A stretch of 64,000 bases of DNA from Streptomyces sp. NBC_01241 (GCF_041435435.1 NZ_CP108494.1:3010501-3074500); one strand, 5' to 3'. Shown: positions 42,833 through 52,380, counted from the stretch's first letter. Notes: generated by a model from the letters alone, not told the origin. Numbers and translations: made by a program.

Positions 42833-45800
42833 ATGCCCAACGACTTTGCAGGCGACGCAGCTCCGGTTGCTGGGCTCTACGAGACGCTGATCACCCATCG
42901 TCTCGAAGAGCGTATGAAGCAACTCGACTCCACAGGCTGGCGCTCCATCGATGAAATAGTCGGCGCTGAATCTGCACCTCACGTGCTGTCACGCCACATC
43001 GGGAGCGTCGTGCGGCGGATCCTCCAGGGCCTCTCACCCGCGGAGCAGGTGGTCGCCGCCAACCACATCCTGGATTCGCTCAACACCATCGAAGGTGCGA
43101 CCGAGTGGGTCGATCTCGTCATCGAGGGCCCCCGGCAATTGCTCGCAGTTGCGGAGCAAGAAGCTCCTGGCGTCTACGCGATTCGCCCGGCTACACCCCT
43201 CTCCGAGACGGCACTGATCACCAACTCGCCTGATGATCCGAGCCTGGGCTTTGAACTGCGGGCCGAGTTGGCCACGGCGGACCGTGTTGATCTCCTCTGC
43301 GCCTTTGTGAAGTGGCACGGACTGCGAGTCCTTGAGCAGTCGCTCTCCTCCGCACGCGATCGCGGCGTACCCATCCGCGTGTTGACAACGACCTACATCG
43401 GAGCCACGGAGCGTCGCGCGCTGGATCGTCTGGTCCGCGAGTTCGGTGCCGAGGTGAAGGTCAACTACGAGATCCGCTCAACACGCCTTCATGCCAAGGC
43501 CTGGCTCTTCCGTCGCGAGAGCGGCTTCGACACGGCGTACGTCGGCAGTTCGAACCTGTCCAAGGCCGCGCTTCTAGACGGGCTCGAATGGAACGTTCGG
43601 CTGTCGTCGGTCGCCACACCATCCGTCCTCCGCAAGTTCGAAGCAACATTCGACGCGTATTGGAGTGAGCGCTCCTTCGAGCCATACGACCCCGACAGCG
43701 ACGCGCAGAGACTGGACGATGCGCTGTCTCACGCTGGCGGGTCCAGCCAAAACGGCGGCACCACCATCACGCTCTCCGGACTTGAAGTCCGCCCCTATCC
43801 GCACCAGCGCGACATGTTGGAACGTCTCGAAGCGGAGCGCACCGTCCACGGTCGGCACCGCAACCTCCTCGTTGCGGCGACCGGCACCGGCAAGACCGTG
43901 ATGGCAGCTCTTGACTTCAAGCGCCTACGGCGGACGCTGGGCCATGACCCGCGGCTGCTCTTCGTAGCCCACCGCAAGGAGATCCTGGAACAGTCCCTGC
44001 GCGTCTACCAGAACGTGCTGATTGATGCGAACTTCGGCGAGCTCTTCGTCGGTGGGGAGATCCCCGACAACTGGACGCATGTGTTCGCCAGCGTCCAGTC
44101 CCTCAACTCACGTGTGCTGGACCGCTTCTCTCCAGACCACTTTGACGTCATCGTGATCGACGAGTTCCATCACGGCACGTCGCCCACATACCGGCGGATT
44201 CTGGATCATTTCGAGCCCAAGGAACTGCTGGGACTCACCGCTACCCCCGAACGCATGGATGGGCTGAACATCCAGGACGAGTTCTTTGAGGGCCGGATCG
44301 CCGCAGAGATGCGTCTCTGGGAAGCCCTGGAGAACGACCTACTCAGTCCCTTTCACTACTTCGGCGTCACCGACAACACCGACATGAGCGCCATCTCCTG
44401 GAAGCGGGGGTCGTACGACGCCGCGGACCTCAGTAATCTCTTCACTGGCAATGACGCACGAGCCAGGCTCGTCGTGCAGGCCGTGAAGGACAAGGTTGCC
44501 GACCCGGGCTCGATGCGTGCGTTGGGCTTCTGTGTGTCAGTTGCGCACGCAGTCTTCATGGCCGACTTTTTCCGTCGAGCCGGCCTCAACGCGATCGCAC
44601 TGTCCGGCGACACCTCACGCCATGAGCGCAAGGAAGCCTTGGATCAGCTCAAAGCAGGGGCGCTCCAAGTCATCTTCTCTGTCGACCTGTTCAACGAGGG
44701 ACTCGACATCCCCGACGTCGACACCCTGCTCCTCTTGCGCCCCACTTCCAGCGCCACGGTGTTCCTCCAGCAGCTGGGACGAGGCCTGCGTCGGACCGAA
44801 GAAAAGGCCGTCCTCACTGTCCTGGACTTCATCGGTCAGCACCGCAAGGAGTTCCGCTTCGAGGAACAGTTCCGCGCGCTGACCAACCTCACTCGCAATC
44901 GCCTGCTCGCCAACATCGAACACGACTTTCCGCAGCTGCCGTCTGGCTGCCAGATCATCCTTGAGTCGAAGGCCAAGGAGCTGATCATTGACAACATCCG
45001 CAGCCAGATCAGCGTCAACGTCACTCAACTTGCCCGCGAGGTCGCCAAGTACGCCGAGCCTCAGCTCGCCGTCTACCTCAAGGAGAGCGGTCGTGAGCTC
45101 AAGGAGCTCTACCGAGGCAACGGGAACTCATGGACGGGTCTACTCCGCCGAGCCAAGCTTCTCCCTGAGACCGGGCCGGAGGGTGAAGCATCGCTACTGA
45201 AGCGCCTATCGGGGTTCCTTCACGTCGATGACCCGCTCCGAGTCGCCGCGTACAGCAAGCTCCTCGCTGACGACGCCCCCACATACGATGACCTCAGCGA
45301 GCAGGAACAGGCGTACGCACGCATGTTCTTCTTCTCGCTGTGGCCGTTGGGCGGCGACTTCAACAGCTACCAGGCGGGCTTCAACACCCTTCGCCCTCAG
45401 CACGCCTTCCGCGACGAGCTCCGCCAGGTCCTCACCCACGTCCTAGATCAGGCCGACCACGTACCCGTCCCGCTGCTCGGCGGGCATGCAAGCCTGCCGC
45501 TGACAGTGCACTCCTCGTACAGCCGCGAAGAGATCCTCCCCGCCCTGGGGCAGTCCCACGTGGGCGGCTTCATGCCGGGACACTTCCGCGAAGGTGTGAA
45601 GTGGTGCGAAAACATCCAGACTGACGCGCTACTCATCACCCTCGAAAAGGACGAGAAGGACTTCTCACCAGAGACCCGCTACAAGGACTACGCCCTGAAC
45701 GAGTCCCTGTTCCACTGGGAATCGCAGAACCAGACCTCCGAGGCATCCCCCACCGGCATCCGCTACCAGACCCACAAGGAGAAGGGCACCCACGTCCTAC

Positions 45801-45973
45801 TCTTCGTCCGCCGCTACAAGAAGACGGACATCGGCGGGCCCCAGCCGTGGATGCTTCTCGGCCCCGCCGAGTACGTCGAACACAAGGGCAGCAAGCCCAT
45901 GGGCATTATCTGGAAGCTCCGTCACGAGATTCCTGCTGATGTATGGACCTACTCAGCGATTGCTGCGGGTTAG
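42833..45973 (+). CDS. PLD nuclease-SF2 helicase-DUF3427 protein (putative defence factor)
   Basis: 1046 aa. Domains in order: N-terminal helical region (about 1-110); phospholipase D-like nuclease (about 120-260) with RLHAKAWLF and YVGSSNLSKAALLDG (the HxK and GSxN signature); SF2 helicase with Walker A VAATGTGKTVMA, DEAD-box variant IDEFHHG, motif III LLGLTATPERMDG, motif VI QQLGRGLRR; and a C-terminal DUF3427 domain starting near 680. Codon third positions are clearly less G/C rich than in neighbours, suggesting transfer. Stop codon overlaps that of the convergent SRA-HNH gene. Such fusions occur in defence islands. Confidence 0.9.
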   Translation: MPNDFAGDAAPVAGLYETLITHRLEERMKQLDSTGWRSIDEIVGAESAPHVLSRHIGSVVRRILQGLSPAEQVVAANHILDSLNTIEGATEWVDLVIEGPRQLLAVAEQEAPGVYAIRPATPLSETALITNSPDDPSLGFELRAELATADRVDLLCAFVKWHGLRVLEQSLSSARDRGVPIRVLTTTYIGATERRALDRLVREFGAEVKVNYEIRSTRLHAKAWLFRRESGFDTAYVGSSNLSKAALLDGLEWNVRLSSVATPSVLRKFEATFDAYWSERSFEPYDPDSDAQRLDDALSHAGGSSQNGGTTITLSGLEVRPYPHQRDMLERLEAERTVHGRHRNLLVAATGTGKTVMAALDFKRLRRTLGHDPRLLFVAHRKEILEQSLRVYQNVLIDANFGELFVGGEIPDNWTHVFASVQSLNSRVLDRFSPDHFDVIVIDEFHHGTSPTYRRILDHFEPKELLGLTATPERMDGLNIQDEFFEGRIAAEMRLWEALENDLLSPFHYFGVTDNTDMSAISWKRGSYDAADLSNLFTGNDARARLVVQAVKDKVADPGSMRALGFCVSVAHAVFMADFFRRAGLNAIALSGDTSRHERKEALDQLKAGALQVIFSVDLFNEGLDIPDVDTLLLLRPTSSATVFLQQLGRGLRRTEEKAVLTVLDFIGQHRKEFRFEEQFRALTNLTRNRLLANIEHDFPQLPSGCQIILESKAKELIIDNIRSQISVNVTQLAREVAKYAEPQLAVYLKESGRELKELYRGNGNSWTGLLRRAKLLPETGPEGEASLLKRLSGFLHVDDPLRVAAYSKLLADDAPTYDDLSEQEQAYARMFFFSLWPLGGDFNSYQAGFNTLRPQHAFRDELRQVLTHVLDQADHVPVPLLGGHASLPLTVHSSYSREEILPALGQSHVGGFMPGHFREGVKWCENIQTDALLITLEKDEKDFSPETRYKDYALNESLFHWESQNQTSEASPTGIRYQTHKEKGTHVLLFVRRYKKTDIGGPQPWMLLGPAEYVEHKGSKPMGIIWKLRHEIPADVWTYSAIAAG

Positions 45974-46953
45974 CGATTCAGATCACTTATACGCCAGAAG
46001 CGGCGGTGCGCTCGCAGGAATCGCTTCCCAATGCGATGCTTTTCCATCGTCCTCAACGGGGCCGTTCGCGAAGTCGGGCCTTCTGCGTAACGATCCACAA
46101 CATGAAAATCATCGGTCAGATAAAGGGCACCACGGTCAAGTCGAACATGGCAGTTAGGGCACAGACACAACACATTCCCTTCGACATCGGGACCCCCTGC
46201 CGAGCCCCCAAGCGCTTGTATGTGCGCCCCCTCGGCATAGCTCTTACCCTCAGCCCCAACTGTCAGCGCTAGACCACAGATCTGACACGTGTACTCGTGC
46301 CACCGCTTAACCCGGCGGACAACAGCCGTGTCGCGGACGATGCGTTCGACCGTGGTCGTCCGTCGCTGGGTAGTCACCTCAGGCGCGTCAGCACTGTTCT
46401 CGTCGGCCGCATCTTGGTCTTGCCGGTCTAGGATGTCTCGGACCTGCTGCTCAACGGGCGTAAGTTCCTGCGTTTCAGCTGGGAGGCGATGCAGCCTAAA
46501 CCGGCAGATCTGAAAGCCGGCCTTACCGACTTCGGTCCACTCTTCGACAATCTGGTAGAGGCCGTCATACCGGTATCCACTTACAGGTGAATAATCTCGC
46601 TCACCTTCACTGCCTCGGATGACCCGTATGGGGTTGGCCAATATCCGACTTCTCCGGAGACCCGCGTTCCCACGGTTCTCCCAAGTCTGATCCTCTATCT
46701 GCCGACCAGTGTTGCGATCTCGACCACCAGCACCTGTGTAAACGACCTCATCCCACTTGTCGAGATCGTCTTCATAGCCCTGATTCAGCACGATCGCATC
46801 GGCAGCTCTCTCCCCGCTGGCATCAAGCCCCCACGAGATGCCTGCCTCGCGCTCTTTGTGAAGCTTGGCATCCTTGACGGCTTGCCGGGATTCGAAATGG
46901 ACACCTGGAAGGCACTCATCCACATGCCCGAAGAAAGCTCTGTACGCAGCCAT
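45970..46953 (-). CDS. SRA (YDG)-HNH endonuclease, modification-dependent restriction type
   Basis: 327 aa. The N-terminal SAD/SRA domain has GISWGLDASGERAADAIVLNQGYEDDLD, VVYTGAGGRD and the ENRGNAGLRRS motif; SRA domains flip out and read modified cytosine. After a linker (about 180-210) comes an HNH nuclease: CQICGLALTVG, AEGAHIQALGG, NVLCLCPNCHVRLD with CxxC and CxxCH zinc ligands. Typical of type IV-like enzymes cutting methylated or hydroxymethylated DNA. Convergent with the PLD-helicase, stops overlapping by bases 45970-45973. Confidence 0.92.
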   Translation of the reverse strand: MAAYRAFFGHVDECLPGVHFESRQAVKDAKLHKEREAGISWGLDASGERAADAIVLNQGYEDDLDKWDEVVYTGAGGRDRNTGRQIEDQTWENRGNAGLRRSRILANPIRVIRGSEGERDYSPVSGYRYDGLYQIVEEWTEVGKAGFQICRFRLHRLPAETQELTPVEQQVRDILDRQDQDAADENSADAPEVTTQRRTTTVERIVRDTAVVRRVKRWHEYTCQICGLALTVGAEGKSYAEGAHIQALGGSAGGPDVEGNVLCLCPNCHVRLDRGALYLTDDFHVVDRYAEGPTSRTAPLRTMEKHRIGKRFLRAHRRFWRISDLNR

Positions 46954-47129
46954 GCGAACATGCTTCCGGCCATTCGATCATTTTCGATCACTCGTGACGC
47001 CTTGTGAGGCTAAGTGGCCTGATTTCTCCTAAACTTGACCCGAAGGTGACCACTGGCTGGGCCCGATCCGGCGCCTCGTCGGGTCATGGCCGCGAGCACG
47101 GCCGATGGGGAGGTCGGCGATCGGTTTGG

Positions 47130-47504
47130 CTACTCATCGGGACGACTCGCAGCGTTCTCATGAAAGGCCACGTGCAAACTCGAGCACTCTTCGCCGATCC
47201 TCGCCAACAGATGGCCGATCGCCGCCGTCCCGGTACCCGGAGCTGGAGGTTCGATTTCACGCCAGTGAATGGGGGCTGTGGCCAACACGATCGTCGGCGT
47301 CACCTCAACAGTGATGAGGAAGAAGTCGTCCCGCCGACCGAGGGGCACGAGTTGGTGCACCGAAACTCCGGGCAAGAAGCCGCAATGCTGTGCAGCACAC
47401 ACGAGGCACCACAGGTTGTACGACTCCGCCCAGTCGCAGTCCCCCTCCAAGTCATCCAGCTCTTCGGCGATTTCGACGAGTTCCTCAGACGAAGGCTGCT
47501 TCAC
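47130..47504 (-). CDS. Hypothetical protein coupled to HATPase regulator
   Basis: 124 aa. Acidic N-terminus (SSEELVEIAEELDDLEGDCDWAE), three Cys, then a predicted beta-rich stretch (DDFFLITVEVTPTIVLATAPIHW). Starts inside the stop of the HATPase gene (ATGA), so it is translated with it. Family not recognised; the coupling makes it real rather than a shadow frame. Confidence 0.65.
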   Translation of the reverse strand: MKQPSSEELVEIAEELDDLEGDCDWAESYNLWCLVCAAQHCGFLPGVSVHQLVPLGRRDDFFLITVEVTPTIVLATAPIHWREIEPPAPGTGTAAIGHLLARIGEECSSLHVAFHENAASRPDE

Positions 47505-48166
47505 GCCGGATCAGCCACCTCGGCTTCGAAGTGCGTTTGCGCGCAGTCGAGGGCGTCGTCCGGATCGCAGCCGTGAGCACGGAGCCAATGGAGGAGGTCG
47601 ACGATGAGATCGATCGCCATCTCCTTCCCCAAGGTCAGGCTCAGCCGTTCACGACGGGAGTTCACTGGGAGGCCGCCGAGCCCGCAAAGCTCCAGCAGTG
47701 CTTCCGCCTTCGCGACTTGGGGACCATCGACGTGATCGTTTGATGACCGGAGGCCGGTGGCCAGCTCGCACCAGGTGACCTTGGAGTCACCGCGCAGGAT
47801 GACGCCCCAGCGATCTGCGAAACCGTTCACAAGGGCCATGCCCCGCCCCGTCGCACTCTCCCCCGCTGCCGTGATGAGCGTAGGAAGTGCTTGCAGATCA
47901 GGATCGCGCACCTCGATGCGAAGACGATCTCCGTTCATCGATACGGCGAGACACGACGGGGTGCCGGGGCCTACATGCCTCACCACATTTGAGACTAGCT
48001 CCGTGACGCAGACCTGCGCCGCGTAGACGACTCCGGGCAACCCCCAGAGCTCCAGGTGTAACCGCATCACTCGCCGCAGGCCGGCGAGCTCCTCTGCTTC
48101 TGCCAGAAACGCCAGATCCCAAGCTTTTCTGTCCACGCCGAAACGACACTCATCCAAGCCGACCAC
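47501..48166 (-). CDS. HATPase_c-domain ATP-binding regulator (anti-sigma/SpoIIAB-like)
   Basis: 221 aa. GHKL nucleotide-binding features: TELVSNVVRHVG (N box), LRIEVRDPDLQALP (variant G1) and GRGMALVNGFADRWG (G2). The C-terminal 60 residues (LIVDLLHWLRAHGCDPDDALDCAQTHFEAEV) are a separate helical tail. Streptomyces encode many such proteins beside Xre and DUF397 genes; they may act as kinases or anti-sigma factors. GTG 48166 or TTG 48157 are alternative starts. Confidence 0.8.
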   Translation of the reverse strand: MVGLDECRFGVDRKAWDLAFLAEAEELAGLRRVMRLHLELWGLPGVVYAAQVCVTELVSNVVRHVGPGTPSCLAVSMNGDRLRIEVRDPDLQALPTLITAAGESATGRGMALVNGFADRWGVILRGDSKVTWCELATGLRSSNDHVDGPQVAKAEALLELCGLGGLPVNSRRERLSLTLGKEMAIDLIVDLLHWLRAHGCDPDDALDCAQTHFEAEVADPA

Positions 48167-48358
48167 TCCTTCGCGACTCGGCGGTCACCGTGTGTGCCCG
48201 CCGTGTCTCATATGGTGGCGGCGGAACTCTCAAAATGGAACTCTCATGTAGAAGCAATGGGAGCACGCGAACTGGCGCGCGCCCCCGGAGTGCGCTGTCT
48301 TGCTAGACGTACCCCGCACGATGCACGCTCTTCGGGATCAACGCGAAGGACCACAGCC

Positions 48359-49204
48359 ATGCCAGTCGGACCAACCACCCGTAGACGTCAACTCGGCGCA
48401 GATCTGCGCCGTTTCCGCGAACGCAAGGGCCTCACATTGGAGGAAGCCGGGGCTCGGGTCGGCATCTCCAAGGCGACCTTGAGCCGCTACGAGACGAAGG
48501 AGGGCACGGTCAAGTGGCCAGCAGTCGACGCCCTCTGCCGTGAGTACGGCGCCTCGGATCAGGAACGTGCGTCGCTGGTCGAACTGGCCAAGGGCGCACG
48601 GATCCAGGGATGGTGGCGGTCCCTCGCGGATCCAATCCCCGAGTCGATGAATCTGATGCTGACTCTTGAAGACGAAGTGGTCAGTGAGGACCATTACGCC
48701 TGTATGTACGTGCCTGGCCTGCTCCAGACACGCGCGTACGCAGAAGCGGTTCATCGCGCCTCAGAGATGCGGTGCACGGACCAGGAAATCCACCACATGG
48801 TGGACATCCGCATGAAACGGCAAGAGCTCCTCGCTCGGGTCGAACCTCCGCACATCTGGGCAGTGATTGACGAAGCAGTCATCCGGCGCATTGTGGGTGG
48901 CCGCGCCGTCATGCGCGAGCAGTTGAAGCATCTCTGCGCGCAGGCCACCCAGCCCCACATTACGGTTCAAATACTGCCGTTCGAAGCGGGCGCTCACGCC
49001 GCAGCGGTGGGCAGTTTCGTCGTCCTCGGCGGCCCCGCGCCCGAACTTGACGTCGTGTACGTGGACATCATCGGCGGCGGGCTCTTCATGGAGAAGCCGC
49101 AGGAACTCGCGCGCTATAAATTGGCGTTCGAGTACCTGCGTGCGCAGGCGTTGGATATCGACCTGTCTGCCGCGCTCCTGAATCAGGTCTGTGGGGAGCT
49201 TTGA
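48359..49204 (+). CDS. Xre-family HTH protein with DUF5753 domain
   Basis: 281 aa from ATG 48359 with GAAGGA upstream. HTH: LRRFRERKGLTLEEAGARVGISKATLSRYETKEG. The DUF5753 domain follows (EDHYACMYVPGLLQTRAYAEAV, and IRRIVGGRAVMREQLKHL, ITVQILPFEAGAHAA). Family members regulate development and antibiotic genes with a DUF397 partner; the stop TGA shares one base with the ATG of that partner. Confidence 0.93.
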   Translation: MPVGPTTRRRQLGADLRRFRERKGLTLEEAGARVGISKATLSRYETKEGTVKWPAVDALCREYGASDQERASLVELAKGARIQGWWRSLADPIPESMNLMLTLEDEVVSEDHYACMYVPGLLQTRAYAEAVHRASEMRCTDQEIHHMVDIRMKRQELLARVEPPHIWAVIDEAVIRRIVGGRAVMREQLKHLCAQATQPHITVQILPFEAGAHAAAVGSFVVLGGPAPELDVVYVDIIGGGLFMEKPQELARYKLAFEYLRAQALDIDLSAALLNQVCGEL

Positions 49205-49389
49205 TGGATCACGAACGCGTGCACTGGTTCAAGTCGTCATACAGCGGTGGTAGCGGCACCGAGTGCGTCGAGGTCGCGGACCTGCACTCGGCTGTCGGCG
49301 TGCGGGACTCCAAGCGGCCTGGCGGGCCCCACATAGCCGTACGCCACAGCGCGTGGTCGGGGTTCGTCGCATTCCTGCGCGCCCAGTAG
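49204..49389 (+). CDS. DUF397 small protein
   Basis: 61 aa: WFKSSYSGGSGTECVEVADL, then VGVRDSKRPGGPHIAV and a WSGFVAFLRA end, the standard DUF397 pattern. Overlaps the Xre gene by one base (TGATG). Thought to work with the DUF5753 regulator as a BldB/WhiJ-like pair. Confidence 0.95.
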   Translation: MDHERVHWFKSSYSGGSGTECVEVADLHSAVGVRDSKRPGGPHIAVRHSAWSGFVAFLRAQ

Positions 49390-49417
49390 GTCAGGGTCCT
49401 GAGAACTTCCACCGAGG

Positions 49418-50305
49418 TCAGCTTCGGTTGCCACGCCCGTCGGTGATGACGTGCACATCCGCGACGGCGTGTACGCCCGCCTCGACTGCCGCCTCCGATG
49501 ACGTCAGCAGGGTGCGCAGGCGCCCAGGAGGGAGCCCCGCCGTCCGGCGGACCGCACGGGTCATGTGGGACTGGTCGGTGTAACCAAGTTCCCGCGCCAG
49601 CCCCGCCAGGTCGCGTTCGCCCTCGCTGAGGCGGTCCAGGACCCGGGCGAGGCGCAGTCGGCCGCGATGGGCGGAGAGCGTGATCCCGGTGACGGCCGTG
49701 AAGACGCGGCTCAGATGGTGCGGTGACGCGCCCACGGTCCGGCCCAGCGCCTCCAGCCCGATCGTCGGTTCGGCGGCCAGCACGGCGCGCGCGTCGTCGG
49801 TGAGACGCCGACGGGCGGCGGCGGAGGCGGGGCGGCCCGAGGCGGCGCGGGCCGGGGCGAGCCGCGCGAAGACCGCGGCCGACAACCGGGCCGTGTACTC
49901 GCCGAGTTCGAAGGAATCAGCGCCCTGGCGGGCGCTGGAGAGCAGCATCCGGTGGGCGAGGGCCAGCTCCGGCGTCACCATGACCAGGCCCTCCGGAACG
50001 GTGGGGTCGCCGCCCAGCAGGTCCGCGACCCGGGGCTCGGACAAGACGATCTCGGTGAACGTGTCGGGCCCCTGCGGATGCGCGAACTGCTGCTCGGTGC
50101 CGGGGCGTTCGACGTACACGCTGGCGGCGTCCACCACGTGCTCGACGCCGTCGACGCGGCCGCGCAGCACCCCGTCCCGCAGGAGTACCAGGCCGAACAC
50201 TGGAGCGGGCTGCAGCAGCGACCAGCCGCGCGTCGTGCTGCCGCAGCGCACATCGGTGAGGTGGACGTCGTCCTCGCGCAGGTACACCCGTCGGTCCCCG
50301 GCCAT
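49418..50305 (-). CDS. AraC-family transcriptional regulator
   Basis: 295 aa. N-terminal cupin-like ligand domain (WSLLQPAPVFGLVLLRDGVLRGRVDG, ASVYVERPGTEQQFAHP) and a C-terminal double HTH (TIGLEALGRTVGASPHHLSRVFTAVTG, then LAGLARELGYTDQSHMTRAVRRTAGLPPGR). Divergent from an MBL-fold hydrolase gene with a 130-bp promoter region between, so probably its activator. Confidence 0.88.
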   Translation of the reverse strand: MAGDRRVYLREDDVHLTDVRCGSTTRGWSLLQPAPVFGLVLLRDGVLRGRVDGVEHVVDAASVYVERPGTEQQFAHPQGPDTFTEIVLSEPRVADLLGGDPTVPEGLVMVTPELALAHRMLLSSARQGADSFELGEYTARLSAAVFARLAPARAASGRPASAAARRRLTDDARAVLAAEPTIGLEALGRTVGASPHHLSRVFTAVTGITLSAHRGRLRLARVLDRLSEGERDLAGLARELGYTDQSHMTRAVRRTAGLPPGRLRTLLTSSEAAVEAGVHAVADVHVITDGRGNRS

Positions 50306-50434
50306 TCGTCCATCGTAGGGCGCGGTCCCCTTGCCCAGGCCCCTGTGAACCGGACACGAATGTACAAGCTCCGGCGTGCCCGGCCCCCACACGATGGTGG
50401 ACACCACCAAAAACCGACTGCGCAGGGGGAGCCC

Positions 50435-51415
50435 ATGACCCACCGTCCCGTTCCGTCCGACGCGCCGACGACGGACAACTCCACGAGCCGCCGCAGAGTC
50501 CTGCTGGGCGCCGCCACCGTGGGCATCGGCGCACTCACCGCGTGGGCCGGCACGGGCGGCACCCACACGGCGGCCGCATCCCAGCGCCGCACCGGCACCG
50601 CGCACATCGTCTCCCGCCGCACAGGCCCCTACGAGGTACTGGCGCTGTTGGACGCCCACGGGACCTTCCCCGGCAAGCGGCAGGACTGGTTCCCCGACGC
50701 CGGCGACACGGACTGGGCGCGCGCGGAGCGGCTCGACCCCGCCGCCTTCGGCCCGGGCGACACGTGGGAACTCGACTTCCGCTGCTACGCCGTCCGCAGG
50801 CCCGGCGGCCGCGTCACCCTCGTCGACAGCGGCATCGGTCCGGTCGGCAGCCCGGCATCGGGCTGGGCCCCGGTGCCGGGCCACCTGCCGGCGGTCCTCC
50901 GGCTCGCCGGCATCGAGCGGGACGATGTCGACACCGTCGTCCTGACCCACCTCCACGAGGACCACTACGGCTGGACGGTCGACACCACCGGCACTCCCTT
51001 GTTCCCCAACGCCCGACATGTGGTCCAGCGGGCGGAGATCGCGGCCCTTGCCGCCGACGACAGCGCCATGACCTACGTGGTCGAGCCCCTGCGCCGGGCC
51101 GGACTGCTGCACCGTATCGACGGGCGAGTCAGAGTGCAGGGCGGCCCGGGCCGCTCGTCACTGACCGCGATGCCGACGCCCGGCCACACCGCCGGACACC
51201 AGTCCGTGCTCGTCGACGGCGGCCGGGGGCGCATCATGATCACCGGCGACGTCCTCGTGCACGCTGTCCAGCTGGCCGCGCCGAGCGTCGCGTACCGGCT
51301 GGAGAGGGACCAGGCCACGGCCCGCCGCACCCGGCAGAATCTCCTCGCCGACGCCCGCGATCGCGGCCACCTCCTGGCCACCGTCCACCTGAACCACCCG
51401 TTCCTCCGCCCCTGA
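50435..51415 (+). CDS. Tat-exported MBL-fold metallo-hydrolase
   Basis: 326 aa from ATG 50435, SD GGGGGA. Signal SRRRVLLGAATVGIGALTAWA is of twin-arginine type. The MBL core has VTLVDSGIGPVG, the metal motif LTHLHEDHYGW (HxHxDH), TPGHTAGHQSVLV and MITGDVLVHAVQ. Lactonase-like fold; substrate unknown. Regulation by the divergent AraC gene is likely. Confidence 0.88.
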   Translation: MTHRPVPSDAPTTDNSTSRRRVLLGAATVGIGALTAWAGTGGTHTAAASQRRTGTAHIVSRRTGPYEVLALLDAHGTFPGKRQDWFPDAGDTDWARAERLDPAAFGPGDTWELDFRCYAVRRPGGRVTLVDSGIGPVGSPASGWAPVPGHLPAVLRLAGIERDDVDTVVLTHLHEDHYGWTVDTTGTPLFPNARHVVQRAEIAALAADDSAMTYVVEPLRRAGLLHRIDGRVRVQGGPGRSSLTAMPTPGHTAGHQSVLVDGGRGRIMITGDVLVHAVQLAAPSVAYRLERDQATARRTRQNLLADARDRGHLLATVHLNHPFLRP

Positions 51416-51501
51416 GGCCGAGTGTCTTTGGTGCGGCTGGGCCGCGGAGCCTTCCATGGACTCCGCGAGCGTTGACGTGGAGTGCATGAGCCACGCCGGG
51501 C

Positions 51502-51660
51502 GCAGCGGACACAAGAGCTTCCGGCGCGTCCGTACGTCGTTTGCCCTGGTCGTGCCGTGCGGTTGAGCTCTCGGGTCGCACTCCCGGTCGCTTGCGGGAT
51601 CAGCCTTCGCTCGGCGGAGCCGCAGGCGTCCCGTTGATCTCCGTCGTCCCTGGCGACACG
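51502..51660 (-). pseudogene. Decayed 3' end of HTH-like protein, remnant A
   Basis: On the minus strand the last residues read EINGTPAAPPSEG before TGA 51602-51600, matching INGTLAAQPGEG of remnant B and INGTPTPLPAEA of remnant C. Bases 51502-51639 align throughout with 53087-53218, including about 100 bp of 3' flank, so A and B derive from one duplicated segment. Nothing upstream of the last twenty codons survives. Confidence 0.6.
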
Positions 51661-51687
51661 CCCGGCATGAGGCAACGGCGGTCCCTG

Positions 51688-52029
51688 TTACCGGATGTCG
51701 TGGTCGGGGTGGGTCCGGTCGTACTGGTGCCGCGCCTCGGCAATGACCGCGCGATGGACGAGAGACCAGTCGGCAAGTGATTTGACCAGGTGGGTCAGGC
51801 TGGCCCCGGTCTCCGTCAGGCGGTAGTCGACCTGGGCCGGGACGGTCGGGTACACGGTGCGGAGAACGAGTCCGTCACGCTCCAGCCTGCGCACGGTGAG
51901 GGTGAGCATGCGCTGGGAGATGCCGTCGATTGCGCGTTGCAGTTCACGGAACCGGCGCGGCCCGCCGGCGAGCTCGACGATCACGAGTACCGACCACTTG
52001 TCGCCGATGCGGTCCAGGACATCGCTCGT
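51688..52029 (-). pseudogene. HxlR-family regulator, 5'-truncated
   Basis: The HxlR winged helix is well preserved from [25 protein letters not shown] through [19 protein letters not shown] and [22 protein letters not shown]. The normal first twenty residues, including the conserved Cys, are missing: upstream of about 52029 the sequence turns into the opposite strand of an NmrA-type gene. The open frame to 52209 is read-through. Probably inactive or started abnormally. Confidence 0.7.
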
Positions 52030-52380
52030 GCGGACCTCGCCGAGGCCGCGGCGATCACCGCAGCGGATCCGGTACAACACACCGGGCGCATCTACGACCT
52101 CGTCGGCACGCCGATCACGGCAGCGCAGGTAGCCGACCGGCTCGGAGTTCCGCACCGCACCATCGGCCTGGGTGAGTACCGGCGCAGGCTCCTCAACGAG
52201 ATGCCGCAATTGCTACCGTTCCAGCCGCCCATGCTCGCCTCGATCGCCACCGGTATCCGGCACGGCTTCCTGGACAACACCGGCCCCGACCTCGCTGACA
52301 TCCTCGACCGCCCAGTCCTCGACCCACTGACTACGGCTGTCGCAGCCGCCTCCGCCACGAGTCCGGGGGCAGCCGGATAG
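52012..52380 (+). pseudogene. NmrA/SDR-type NAD(P)-binding oxidoreductase, 3' fragment
   Basis: The plus-strand frame from [20 protein letters not shown] through [22 protein letters not shown] to TAG 52380 matches the C-terminal third of NmrA-like reductases. The Rossmann half is missing. It abuts the truncated HxlR gene with its lost 5' end at the same point, so one deletion removed the divergent promoter and both gene starts. Confidence 0.7.

Noticed and set aside
47004..47576. 190-aa plus-strand frame
   Set aside because: Antisense to the minus-strand genes at 47130-48166, which have domain support and ATGA coupling.
42833..49389. An integrated phage or integrative plasmid
   Set aside because: No integrase, replication or transfer genes and no flanking att repeats at a tRNA; composition change alone supports only an accessory island.
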